From Microplitis mediator (taxonomy: Eukaryota > Arthropoda > Insecta > Hymenoptera > Braconidae), in assembly GCF_029852145.1 (NCBI RefSeq), contig NC_079975.1:24743364-24807363 (forward strand): a stretch of DNA of 64,000 nucleotides. Reading direction: 5' to 3'. Each line of letters opens with the position of its first letter. Within the stretch, counting starts at the first letter, position 1. A program made the position numbers and the translations under genes. Under the pieces are notes generated by a model. The model did no database searches. It was given only the letters and a program-made list of their open reading frames with translations, and was not told where the DNA came from. Below are positions 24,259-37,100 of the stretch, in pieces.

Positions 24259-25021
24259 ATGGTGCTTCAATTGAATCACATTTCCATACCATTATAACTT
24301 TGATTTTTGTGTTAAATGTCTCACTGATCATAAGTCTTTTTACAACAATTTCAATAGTTGCTTATATAACGATCGACTTGCAAAGATTCACATACGTAAT
24401 GTACAGATGTAAAACCTACGTGAAGAACTAAAATCGAGTGAGAGCTTATTAAAATCGCATTTTTCCATGAATTTTTTTCCTTACAACCCCTGAAAATTAC
24501 TGATGAGCTTTGATTGTAAATGGAGTAATCTGGTAATGAATAGACAGCAAAATAAAATTTAACATTTTTCTATTTCCATCGACAATATAAATATACAGCA
24601 TTGTTATTCCTTATAAAACTTTGTATTTGTATAAATTTTAAAAATTTGAATTTATTGACAAAAGTATATTATTTTTCTTTATTGTTTTGATTTAAATTTA
24701 ACATTTTGAGCACGTATTATTTATTGAAACAAAAAGTAAACTATAAAAAAAGTTAAAAGAAAAAATTGATGCGTTGTGACGTTTTTCGTTATCTACACGT
24801 GACTTTTATCTCAACGTTTCATGTTGATTTAAATCCAAGCGAGAATCGTAAATTAAAATTTGTTTCATGCAATAAAAGTTGACTGAATGCAAATACAAAA
24901 TAAAAATAAAATTTTAATTTTATCTTCAACTTTATGTTATTAATCTAACGCTGCACTACGTTTTATTTTTAAATAAATCAAATAAAATAATTTTTAATAA
25001 TAATAAATCAAATATTTATTG
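24259..25021. other. intergenic, 3' flank of Vha100
   Basis: AT-rich sequence beyond the Vha100 3' end; no gene seen. Confidence 0.45.
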
Positions 25022-25027
25022 TTTATT
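25022..25027 (-). terminator. candidate polyadenylation signal of Vha100
   Basis: AATAAA on the minus strand, 36 nt after the stop codon. A second AATAAA follows at 25015-25020. Confidence 0.55.
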
Positions 25028-25062
25028 CTTACGATTATTGTCTTTATAATTGACGAATGTAT

Positions 25063-25168
25063 CTAATCTTCATTTTCTTCCGCTGTTGCTGTATCTATTA
25101 TACTCTTGAAACAAAATGGTTGGAACAAATGTCCATGGCCTTCATAAAATTTGCTCATAAATTCGACC
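25063..25168 (-). CDS. Vha100: Vha100 coding exon 13 (residues 823-857 and stop)
   Basis: Acceptor GATTCAG. The exon completes Trp823 and encodes [18 protein letters not shown] to the C-terminus ENED, then TAG at 25063-25065. Confidence 0.95.
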
Positions 25169-28100
25169 CTGAATCATACAATAATTTCATCGATTATAAA
25201 AATTATAACAATAAAAAATAAAAGGAAAATTCGAATTTAGAGTTTCAAACGTCTGTTTAATCAGTCGAAACGAATTAATTTCAGTTCAATAGGAATTAGG
25301 TGGTTTATATGTAGGGGAGGGTGGGGCAGAGCGGCCCCCCTGAAATTTTGACCAAAAAAAAAATTTTTTTTTTTCGACTAATTACTATAAATCCGATATG
25401 TTTGCGCATTTTTACCCCTACGCATGACATTTGGGGCAAAATGGACAAGCCCAAAATTTTGAAAAAGTGATTTTTTCATATTTTTATCGTCAAATTAAAA
25501 AAAAATTATTATAATTCCACATTTCTAGCCCTACGCATAACACCTGGGGCAAAATGGACCAGCCGAAACTTCCGAAAAAATTATTTTTTCATATTTTTCG
25601 GCCGTTTCTCTATGTAAGAGGCAAATTTGGTCACTAAAAATTTATAAAAATTAAATTTTTTTTTTTAGTTGATAAATTTTTGAAATAAAGTAAAATTATA
25701 GAATTGATTTTTTTTTTTATTAAATAACAATTAGTAATTATGGTAATCGAGAGTGAACGATTTTTTACGCTTTAAAAAATTTTTTTCGAGTAATTTAAAA
25801 CCAAAAATAGTTGTCAAGAGAAAGAAATACATTCTTAATGATGAAAACAATTTAAAAAAAAAAAAAACGAAAAAAAAAAATTTTTTTTATCACTTTTTGA
25901 AGGGGAGCCGCTCTGCCCCACAAAAAAAAAAAATTTTTTCAGAATTTTGGCAAAATGTCTATAAATTTGTTCGAAATAGGACAAAAGTAAAGTAATCGTA
26001 TGGTTGAAAGCCACAAAAAATAATAATTGGCTTAGGGGGACCGCTCTGCCCCACCCTCCCCTATATATTAGGGTGTTTCAAAAAAATTAAATTTTTTTTG
26101 GTATTCAAAAATTGAAAGTATACCTGAAAATAAAAATTTTGGTACCATTCCGAGCTCTTAATAATGATATTAAGGTTTGCCTCAATCCATTTTTCTATTT
26201 TCCATTTAAATAACACGGGGAAAAAAATTTTTTTTTTTAGAATTTTCCAGCTCATAAACCAATCAACGGATTTTTATGCACAACAAATGTTTCTGTAGGA
26301 AATTGAACGCTCTACAAAAAAATTCTCTTATCATTTTTTGATAAATCCCACTGTTCAAAAGTTATTAAAGTTTCAAGTCAAATTTATAGTAAATTTTGAG
26401 TTTTTTTATTTTTCCGGCGAAACTATAAGTCTTATCAAAAAATATCATTGGAACTTTTTTGTAGACAATTTTATTCTTTACAAATTATTAAGAATAAAGT
26501 TTTTCGAAATTCTGCGTTGTTTTCAAGTTATATCCATTTCAATGTCAAGCTTGTAAAAAAATATAATTTCTGATTAATTTTAAGAGCTTGACATTGAAAT
26601 GAAAATAAATTGAAAACAATGCGGAATTTCGAAAAATTTTATTAGGAATAATTTGTAAGGAATAAAATTACCTACAAAAAAGTTTAATGACATTTTGTAA
26701 TAAGACCGATAGTTTCGCCGGAAAAGTGAAAAGATTTCAAAATTTACTATAAATTTGACTTGAAACTTAAATAACTTTTGAACAGTGGGATTTATCAAAA
26801 AATGACAAGAGACTTTTTTTGTAGGGCGTTCAATTTCCTACACAAAGTTTCATTGCGCATAAAAATCCGTTGAGTGGTCTGTAAGCTAGAAAATTCTAAA
26901 AAAAAAAAAATTTTTTTCCTATGTTATTTAAATGGAAAATAGAAAAATGGATTGAGGCAAACCTTAATATTATTATTAACAGCTCGGATTGACACCAAAA
27001 TTTTTATTTTCATACTTTCAATTTTTGAATACCAAAAAAAAATTTGTTTTTTCTGAAACACCCTAATATATATAAAGAAGCTATTAAAAAATAAATTTTC
27101 ATTCAACTTCTATACATTTTATATAAAAACTAAGTACACCGAATTTGTAACAAATCGATACTGATAGCTGATACCGCTGACGGTCATGAAACGTCCGTTT
27201 ATATGAGCGCTTGTGATTTTGTTATTCGATGCTCAGGTCTATATACAATTTAATACATATATTTTCGAGCCATTGTATTTTACGAGAGTTAAAAAAAGGG
27301 ATTGTGAATTTTGTGATGCAATGTAATTCTTTTATAACACCAGTTAGATAATATTTCTGATAAATTAAACCATCGCTTGAAAAGACTTACAGATACTTCT
27401 TTTTACATTAATATTTAAAAATTATTTGAAATGTTACTTTTTAATATTGAAAACAGAAAAAGAAAAGAACAATTGATTCAAACTTACCAATGAAGTCGAA
27501 GTGTATGAAGAAACGCAGAAAGTCCTTCCATCATAACAAGAATAGCGACGGTAAAGAACGACCACATTCCGAATGCAACGAAAATAGTAACACTACCAAG
27601 ATAATCTGTATCTGGTGCAAATTTCATTCCTTGCGAGAGTACTTGTACCCATAATACTTCGGAAAGCTGACCGTGAGCTAACGACAAAGCCCATAGTCGT
27701 AAATAAGATGCAGTATGTGATACTGTTGAAAGGATATATTCAATAGTATGTATAGCTTGGTGGATCATCACTTCACCAAAAGTATCCTCTTCGTGATCAT
27801 CGTTACCACCGTGATTGTGATTTACATTATTTGATGCTTCACCATTAGATGGAAAGTTGTTACTTTGAAGCTCAATATCTTGTGAGGCAACTGCCATATT
27901 CTGAAAAAGTATATTATTCAATACATACACGGTGATCCTAATACTTTCTTCCTTGGTGTCTAATATACTAGGGGAGGGTGGGGCAGAGCGGCCCCCCTGA
28001 AATTTTGACCAAAAAAAAATTTTTTTTTTTTCGACTAATTACTATAAATCCGATATGTTTGCGCATTTTTACCCCTACGCATGACATTTGGGGCAAAATG

Positions 28101-31100
28101 GACAAGCCCAAAATTTCGAAAAAGTGATTTTTTCATATTTTTATCGTCAAATTAAAAAAAAATTATTATAATTCCACATTTCTAGCCCTACGCATAACAC
28201 CTGGGGCAAAATGGACCAGCCAAAACTTCCGAAAAAATTATTTTTTCATATTTTTCGGCCGTTTCTCTATGTAAGAGGCAAATTTGGTCACTAAAAATTT
28301 ATAAAAATTAAATTTTTTTTTTAGTTGATAAATTTTTGAAATAAAGTAAAATTATAGAATTGATTTTTTTTTTTATTAAATAACAATTAGTAATTAAGGT
28401 AATCGAGAGTGAACGATTTTTTACGCTTTAAAAAATTTTTTTCGAGTAATTTAAAACCAAAAATAGTTGTCAAGAGGAAGAAATACATTCTTAATGATGA
28501 AAACAATTTAAAAAAAAAAAAAACGAAAAAAAAAATGTTTTTTATCACTTTTTGAAGGGGGGCCGCTCTGCCCCACAAAAAAAAAAAAAAAAATTTTTCA
28601 GAATTTTGGCAAAATGTCCATAAATTTGTTCGAAATAGGACATAAGTAAAGTGATCTTATGGTTGAAAGCCACAAAAAATAATAATTGGCTTAGGGGGGC
28701 CGCTCTGCCCCACCCTCCCCTACGTTTTACATATTAGTCAATGTCAAAGGTATTGAAATGAAAACCCACGTAGTACATAGTTGTTTATAACTGCTCAACA
28801 AAACCATAGTAATGATCATAAGAATTTTGTATTTAACTATTAATAATTAATTGTTAAGTTAATCATTGATTGATGAAATCTTTCTCAACCAATCTATCCG
28901 CTGCGTATTAAACTTTTATATAATTTTTGAGCCCTGAAGAAGTTAACAAAGTTGACGGAACGTTGGCGAATGAAATAAAAAGTTTTACATCATAATTTTT
29001 GTCCATCTTTTCCTTTGAACTAACCAATAGTACTCAAACTTATTTTCTTTATTATTAAGGTAGTTGTCCTGCTACGATATTGTCAAAAAGTTATGAGCCA
29101 TATACGCGGTAAGAGTAGGTTAGGTGGTAGTTAAAACGAGACATTGCTTTTGTTTGATACTGTACCCGTGAGAAGTTTACCTACACACTACTCATATATA
29201 CGTATACACAAATACTATTGAACATTTTCTTAAATTAAAATTTGACAACGTCGCATATGCTCTGCCAGTTGCTGTATAGTGTACTGAGTATATGTTTAAA
29301 TTTACCGCTCAAATAATACTATGTATACTCGCGTACAGCGTTGCCAGATTGTTTTTTTCCAATTCACCGACATGTATATTTTTTCATTTATTGTTGAACT
29401 TTGCGTTGCTATATCTCAACAATGAGATGGTGAATACTTTATTTTTTTTTTTAAATAAATTCAGGACAAATTCATTAATTTTCTGTTAGTTTTTCAAAAG
29501 TTTCTGACTGTTAGTTTTTTTATTAGAATCACGAATGTGACTTGAAACGCATACTCCTCATTGCTCTCAATGTTAATGATCTGAACTTTGATTATAAATA
29601 TTTCAAATTAGAGATGGTCAATCGACTTGAAATTTTAATGGTAATAGTATCTTAATACCCTTAATAAGTATAAAAAATTTTATAACTTTCTGACACTATG
29701 CCCATCACCCGACAACTACCTCAAAATAATAATTCTTTTTTTTACCTTATTTTTTTTTGATGATTTATTCGTAGCTAACCAATACAATGGTTTACCGAAC
29801 AAGAGTACTGGGGCACAGAGAAGTGCTCCATATTTAAATACATCTTGAACGATGGCTTGATTTGGATACATCCATTCTGGGCATGGTTTTATCAAGGTTC
29901 CATTGACAGCGTCTGAAGGCTCGGATTTCCCTTGACCACCTAACATCATGTTGATGAATATGATTAAAACTGATGGAGCGCAACGAGGCTCCCAATCAGT
30001 ACCTAAAAATAATTATCAATTATATTATTACAAAATAATTATTGTTTATTGTAATTTGTAATCCCTGTTTAAAAATATTGATTGAAAAGAATTAAAAGTG
30101 ATGAGATTCGAATTTTTTTCAATAATTTCAATTGATTTCAATTTTTTTGTTTGTATATATAGATATACAGTTTGCATGGAGCGACCGCTTCTCAATTGTT
30201 TTCAATCAATATTTTTAATCAGGGATGAACTTCCTTTTAACTTTTGAGTACTAAAATTGAAATTTATTTTGGATTTATTTGCCTGCAAAAAAATCTTATT
30301 TGGCTCAAATAAATTGATCTCTCAGTGTATACATATATATATAATGTAACAAACAGCATTCTATATACTTCTGACCGATTTTTGTAAGATTCCTGGAATA
30401 CGCAAATTGGCTTGAATACAGAAAATTGTTCTTTATTGCCTAACTAAATTGAATTACATTTTATTACATTAATGAAGCTCCACAAGAGACATTTCATCAC
30501 AATGTCCTACAAGCATTTAATTATTTTTGTGTGTACAATACTTATAATATAAGACTAACTAGCCGCTAGACTATTGTATGTCTGATTCTATATAGATTAG
30601 ACCTTGATACTGTGCCACATACTAATATGGACAATTATCTCTGCTCTAGTTTTACGCCTTTATTTGCCCTTTCTCTCATATAAATCATCTTATATAAAAC
30701 CCTGAATTATAAAGATAGTAATTAAATAAATTGGGCTCATCTAAGTTTTCAATATAGTCGATTAGACTTATGCCCATCAGCCATAACTGCAGTTACAGCT
30801 TCAATGTAAATCATAATCGAGAGTGTTGTAATTTGTCCGGATACAACGCGATTATTTGTTTTACTATATTATATCATTAAATTAGTACAGTAAAATCGTA
30901 TTATAAGCAATCGGGCTATCAGCGATTTCTCCTAAATTTCCTTCTGGACATCTTAAAACGGAACTTCTATTCTATTAAGTTCACTCAAGTTTCATTCTTC
31001 GCTCCTTTTATGAGTTTTTATTATCCGGACTAAAATCAGACTTTTTCGGTGTATTTTCTTTTTGCTTGTTTTTGATCGTCTGTACCCTAACGGACCTAAA

Positions 31101-34100
31101 TTACGGTAAGATTACCGTAGACTACGGTAAACCTACCGTAAATTACGGTAAACCTACCGTAAATGACGGTAATCCACCGTAAAATACCGATCTACCGTAA
31201 ATTAGGGTGAGTTTACCGCAATTTACGGCGAGTTTACCGTAAAATACGGTGGGTTTTGCATAATCTACGGTGATTTTACCGTAATTCTGTAATCCGCCCA
31301 AAATTTCACGGTAGATTTACCGTATTTTACGGTAAAATTGCGGTAATTTATGGTAAAATGCCGTAGTTTACGGTAAACCTACCATAATTTACCCATATCG
31401 TGAATTACCGTAGCTTATCATAAATTACGGTAAATCCGCCCGAATTTTTACGGTAATTTACCTATACTACGGTAGATTTACGGTTATTTACGGTAAAACA
31501 CCGTAAATTTACGGTAAATCAGGTCTGCTAGGGTAGATAAAAGACAGACAGAATTTCAAAGATAGACCAACTAGTTTAAAAACAAACCAATTAGTCCGAA
31601 TACAGTCTAGTTAGACTAAAATTAGATTAAATTTTTCGACCCGAGTGGTTGTCCTGTTTTATCATATGATTCATCTCGGCTTCGCCTAGGCCAACAATCA
31701 CATGTGATCTGAGACATTTCTTACTTTACTGCCCTAGGTGTGTAATATACTAATACTGGGAACTAAACCAATATTCGTTAATCGCAATGACTAACTTAGT
31801 CCACTTGTTATTACGTAATATACTATTCTAAGACTTTAAATATTGTATAAAAAAAAAAAGTTAACTAAAATTTATGTTACCTCTTGCTGACGCACTGTAT
31901 AAAATCCATTTTATCACCATCAGTGCTGCCAAATACGCAAAAAGAAGAATAAGGAATAATAGCTGGGGCAGAAACTCCAAAACAAGACTTGAATATTTTT
32001 TAAAATGTCTAAAAAAAAAAAATATTAGTTTATCTATCGAGTGCGGTCGTGTTTAAGACGCGAGGTGTGAAGATTGTTTACCAACACACGAGCGTCTTAG
32101 ACTCGATTGTTCTAGATAAATACATTAGTTTTTGTGACAGATATTTGAAATGTACTACATTTAGTGCCTATTAATGGCAGGTTATAATCCACATTTATTT
32201 ATTTGGCAAGATTGTTCTGAGTATTTGTTGAAAATAAGAGAGAAGTCGGTATAGTCCTTTGACTGCTATTCTTATGCAGGGTCCGTTTGGCTAAAAATTG
32301 CGCGCGCATCCACAGCCGAACGGACCTGACAAAAAGTTTGTATTTTATAAGTCGCTATTCGTTATGAGTGTGACTGCAGCGCCAGACAAAATATGAACTA
32401 CGGGAGGCTGTCAGAGTATGTTTTTATACGTATGTTAATAGCAAGAAACATCAAAATAAATAAATATTATAAATAATAGTAAAAAAAAAAAGTTATGAAA
32501 AATATGTGACAGTTTTATAGTAATTGCAGTTTTGTTTTTTAGCTAAACGAATTAACAACAAATAAGTATAATGACAAAAAATAAAAAAGAATGCAGTAAA
32601 CATTTAGGTTAAGTTGTTTGAAATTCATATCAAAGTCAAAAAATGATACTAAGGAAAAATTAATAGTAATAATAGCCTTCCGTAACGCCGAAAGTAACCA
32701 CTGCGAACGCTTCAGTCGATTTAATTTCCCCTACCATGGCTTCACTCAGAGCGAAAATCTTAATAAATAATAGAGATAGACGAGAGATGATTCAGGCATT
32801 ATTTGTGTATTTTGATGCAAAAAAGCTAATTTTGTCATTGTTTAAGAGCTATCAATTATAATTTTCTTGTAATTTAAGTTTAAACAATGAAATTGTTTAT
32901 AACAAAAAACTGTACCACTGTAGAACTTTTTAATTATCAAAATTGGTTTTCTCGCGCCAAATTACTTTAATACTCGTTGAAAAATTTTATCGACCTTATT
33001 TTGCATACAGCTATAAGAATAGCGGCGAAAATACTAGTAAGTGTATTAATTAATGTGATGATAAATTTTGACACAAGATGGCTCGTTGAGTTACTTCGAT
33101 ATTTTTTGGTCGTTTGCTATCGCACATGTAACCAAAAAATATTTTTTGATCCGTTAATGACGTCACTACTAGAACAATTAGGTATCTTTTTTACCAGCTG
33201 TATTCTTATATAATATTTTAAGCTGCCGGCTATAGGCGCTAAATGTCGTAGATTTAAAGTGTCTGTCACAAAAAATATTATTGTTTACTTAAAAAATAAT
33301 AAATAAAATAAAACTTACACAATATTAATAACGCTGACACAAACACCAAAAATCATATGAACAACACCGAAAATAATAGATAATTTCATTTTATAAGAAT
33401 TTAGAAAAATAATTTTATTTTCAGCGAGTGCCCATACTGGATCCAATCCCATTGGATAAGGAATTTGTTTATATCCCGCTTCTGTTGCTGGATCGGGTTG
33501 AAGATGTTTATTTTCCATTAGTTGTTTACCAGTAAATTCAACATTCCAACTAGATCCAAATATATTCATAGATTTTGAAAATATATCGTTGTAAATAAAA
33601 CCAGTATAAATTGAAAACATTCCCATTAAAAGAATTATATAACGACCAGCAAAAAATATATTCCATATTTCATTGTCGGTTTTTTTAGCCGATAATTTTT
33701 TTTCCCAAATCACCATCCATGCACCGAAAAGAGTTAATATTAAACCTAAATATAATCACATTATTAAATTATAAAGTAATTTAATTTTGATTAATTGGTT
33801 TTTGTATTGAAGTTTTTTTGATATCTTACCATGGCCGGCATCACCGAACATAATACTAAATAAAAATGGAAATGTAACGATTGTATAAAGTGCCGGATTA
33901 GCTTCTCTATAAGAGGCCACACCATACGAATCAATTAAATTTTGAAATCCTTTTGTGAATTTGTTTGATCTATTGAAAGTTGGTGGATCTTCATCCGTGT
34001 GAATTACATTTAAAAATGACGGTATTGAGCTCCCGCATAATCGCTAAAAAATTAATTTGTTAAATTTATTTAAAATTAATAACCCTCGTTAAAAACTCCT

Positions 34101-37100
34101 ATTTAAATCTGTTCTAATTTCGAGTGAGTCTGATAGACTATTAACCAATCGAATTCTGGTGGGATGCAATAGACTCCGATTGAAATCGATCTAATTTCGA
34201 TTGAAACCGGTGAATTCTAATTGAAACCGATCGAATTTAGATGGAATCCACTGGAGTCCAATTGAAACCATAAAATTTCAAGTGAATACGATTGAAACCG
34301 ATCGAATATCGATGGAATCCGGTGGACTCCAATTAAAGCCAATCGATTTTCAACGGAATTCATTGGAGTTCTATTGAAACCGATCTAATTTCATTTGAAT
34401 CCGATGAACTCCGATTGAAATCGATCGAATGTCGATGGAATCCAATAGCCTCTGATTAAAATCGATTGAATCTGATGGATTCCAATTGAAACCGATCGAA
34501 TTTTGATGGAATCCACTGGAGTCCAATTGGGCCATCAAATTTCAAGTGAATCCGATTGGAATCGATCTAATTTCGATTGAACTCAGTGGATTCTAATTGA
34601 AACCGATCGAATTTCGGTGGAATCCACTGGAGTTCAATTGAAACCATAAAATTTCAAGTGAATCCGATGAACTCCGATTGAAATCGATCGAATGTCGAAG
34701 GAATCCAATAGCCTCCGATTAAAATCGATTGAATCTGATGGATTCCAATTGAAACCAATCGAATTTCGATGGAATCCACTGGAATCTAATTGAAACCATC
34801 AAATTTCAAGTGAATCCGATTGAAATCGATCGAATATCAATGGAATCCAGTGGACTCCAATAAAAGCCAATCGATTTCCAACTGAATTCATTGGAGTTCA
34901 ATTGAAACCATCAAATTTCAAGTGAATCCAATGAACTCCGATTGAAATCGATCGAATGTCGATGGAATCCAATAGCCTCCGATTAAAATCGACTAAATTC
35001 GACGGATTCCGATTGAAACCAATCGAATTTCAATTGAATCCGATCAACTCCGATTGAAACCGATTATATTTCTACCATAATAAAACTTACCGATCCTTCA
35101 GTAAGGCAGTTTTGAACCATCGTAAGATCAGCCATTGGCACCCAACACTCACCAATTAAACACTTCTTAGTAACATCCATATTAAATAAATTCATAGTAT
35201 GATAAATCGCCTTCATCTTACGAACCATGATACTCCAATTAGGTATCTCTTTTGCGACATTATGTAGTACCCGTTGTCGATGATCATGGGTTTGATTAAG
35301 GACCTGTATAAGTGTAATTCCAAAGCTATTAATGCGCCATAATTACATGTTTGAATGGATTATTATTCAATAAATATATTACTTACTAAATTAAGATCTT
35401 CTAAGCGAGTACGAACACCTTTCAGCATTTCCAATCTTTCGGCATTGCTGTTAGGACAGGAATATAATGAAGCATGAAATCCAGCGCATACTTTTTTAAT
35501 ACGACTTTTCAATTGTTCACCTTGGAAAAATGCTACGAATACGGTTTTATAAATTTCGTTTCCCTGAAGCATAATAGTTTATTGTTATTATTATATAATT
35601 AAGTTATGTAATGAACATATTGTGCATGATCAGGTAACATTGAATATGAAGATCATAACTTTTGATGCTTCTATTGAAACATAAAAAAAAATTCTCACCG
35701 TGTTAGGATCCTCGAGAGGCTTTTCCAATTCCGATTGCCGAAGAAAGACATTGCCGCGGGAAATTCTCCAGAGCATACGTTCAAATGCCGGTACACGTTC
35801 CCGATTCACTACTCCGGCAACAAATCTAAAATTTAAATACAATAATAAATTGATTAACAATTTTTAAAGTAAGGAAATAAATAACTTATGTACTGTCTAT
35901 TAGCAGACTGTCGATAATTAGGACTTTTACTAAATATATTTATTAGGATGGTCGTTAAAAATTAAATTCTCTCAGGCGCCTGGTGAAAAGCTTCTTTTTA
36001 GTGAAAAAATACATGGGAAATTTGGTTTTTTTTTTTTTTTTAAAAAAAAGAACACGTGCCTTAGGACGATCAAAGTTCATTTTTCGATACAATCGCGGTT
36101 TTTTTTAAATATCTCATGAAATATGCAGATTAAGTGAAAAAATCATGGGAACAATTTTGTAGGAAATTAAATTCTTGACAAAAAAGGTCATGTTCATTTT
36201 TTTTCTAAAATGTGTATTTATGAAGATATTTTGAAAAAACTTTTTTTGATCTTATCAATTGAGCATTTTAAGTCTTACGAATGTTAAAAATAACGTTTTT
36301 TCTTACACAGAAAAAAAGGATTTCTTGGCACAAGAATTTTTTTACTCGCCCCAAGAAAGTTTTTGCATAATGAATTAAAAACAGAAATTTTCTTACGGCG
36401 AGAATGAATTTTCTCCGAGCAAAAAAAAACTTTTTGAGTCAATAAATTTTTTCTCGTCCCAAGAAAATTTTTGTGTTCAATTTATAATACAAACAAATTC
36501 TTGCGCCCCGAAATTCTTTTTTTCTGTGTAAATATAGACAACTACGTAACTCGTAACATATCAATCATTAATGCTTGTTATAGTTTCTATATACTTAGAA
36601 AAATGTTATTTTCAAAATTTGTAATCTTTAAAACGCTCAATTCAGATCTAAAAAGTTTTCTAAAAATATCTTTATAAATACACATTTTATATAAAAAACG
36701 AATAAGATCTTTTTTGTCAAAAATTTGATTTCCTACAAAATTGTTCCCATAATTTTTTCCTTTAATCTGCATATTTCATGAGATATTTAAAAAAAACCGC
36801 GATTGTATCGAAAAATGAACTTTGATCGTCCTGCGGCACGTGTTCTTTTTACTTAAAAAGAAAAAACCAAATTCCCCACGTGTTTTTTCACTAAAAAGAA
36901 GCTTTTTATGGGGCGTCTGAGAAAATTTAATTTTTAACGACCACTCTAATATTTATGTAAGTATTATATTTATGTTATAAACATAAATATTCATATATAA
37001 TATCTAAAGTCATTTAATTGAAAAGTAATAAAATTGAAAAATTTCGATAAAAAATAATATTATTTGATTAAACGACTTTTACTTTTTTGAAATGTCCATT

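Noticed and set aside
26338..26798. Two opposing 72-codon frames with the same N-terminus
   Set aside because: They are the two arms of a foldback element, so the likeness reflects inverted DNA, not protein conservation.
34081..35070. Possible CRISPR-like array
   Set aside because: Units are degenerate and contiguous without distinct spacers, and the locus is an intron of an animal gene.
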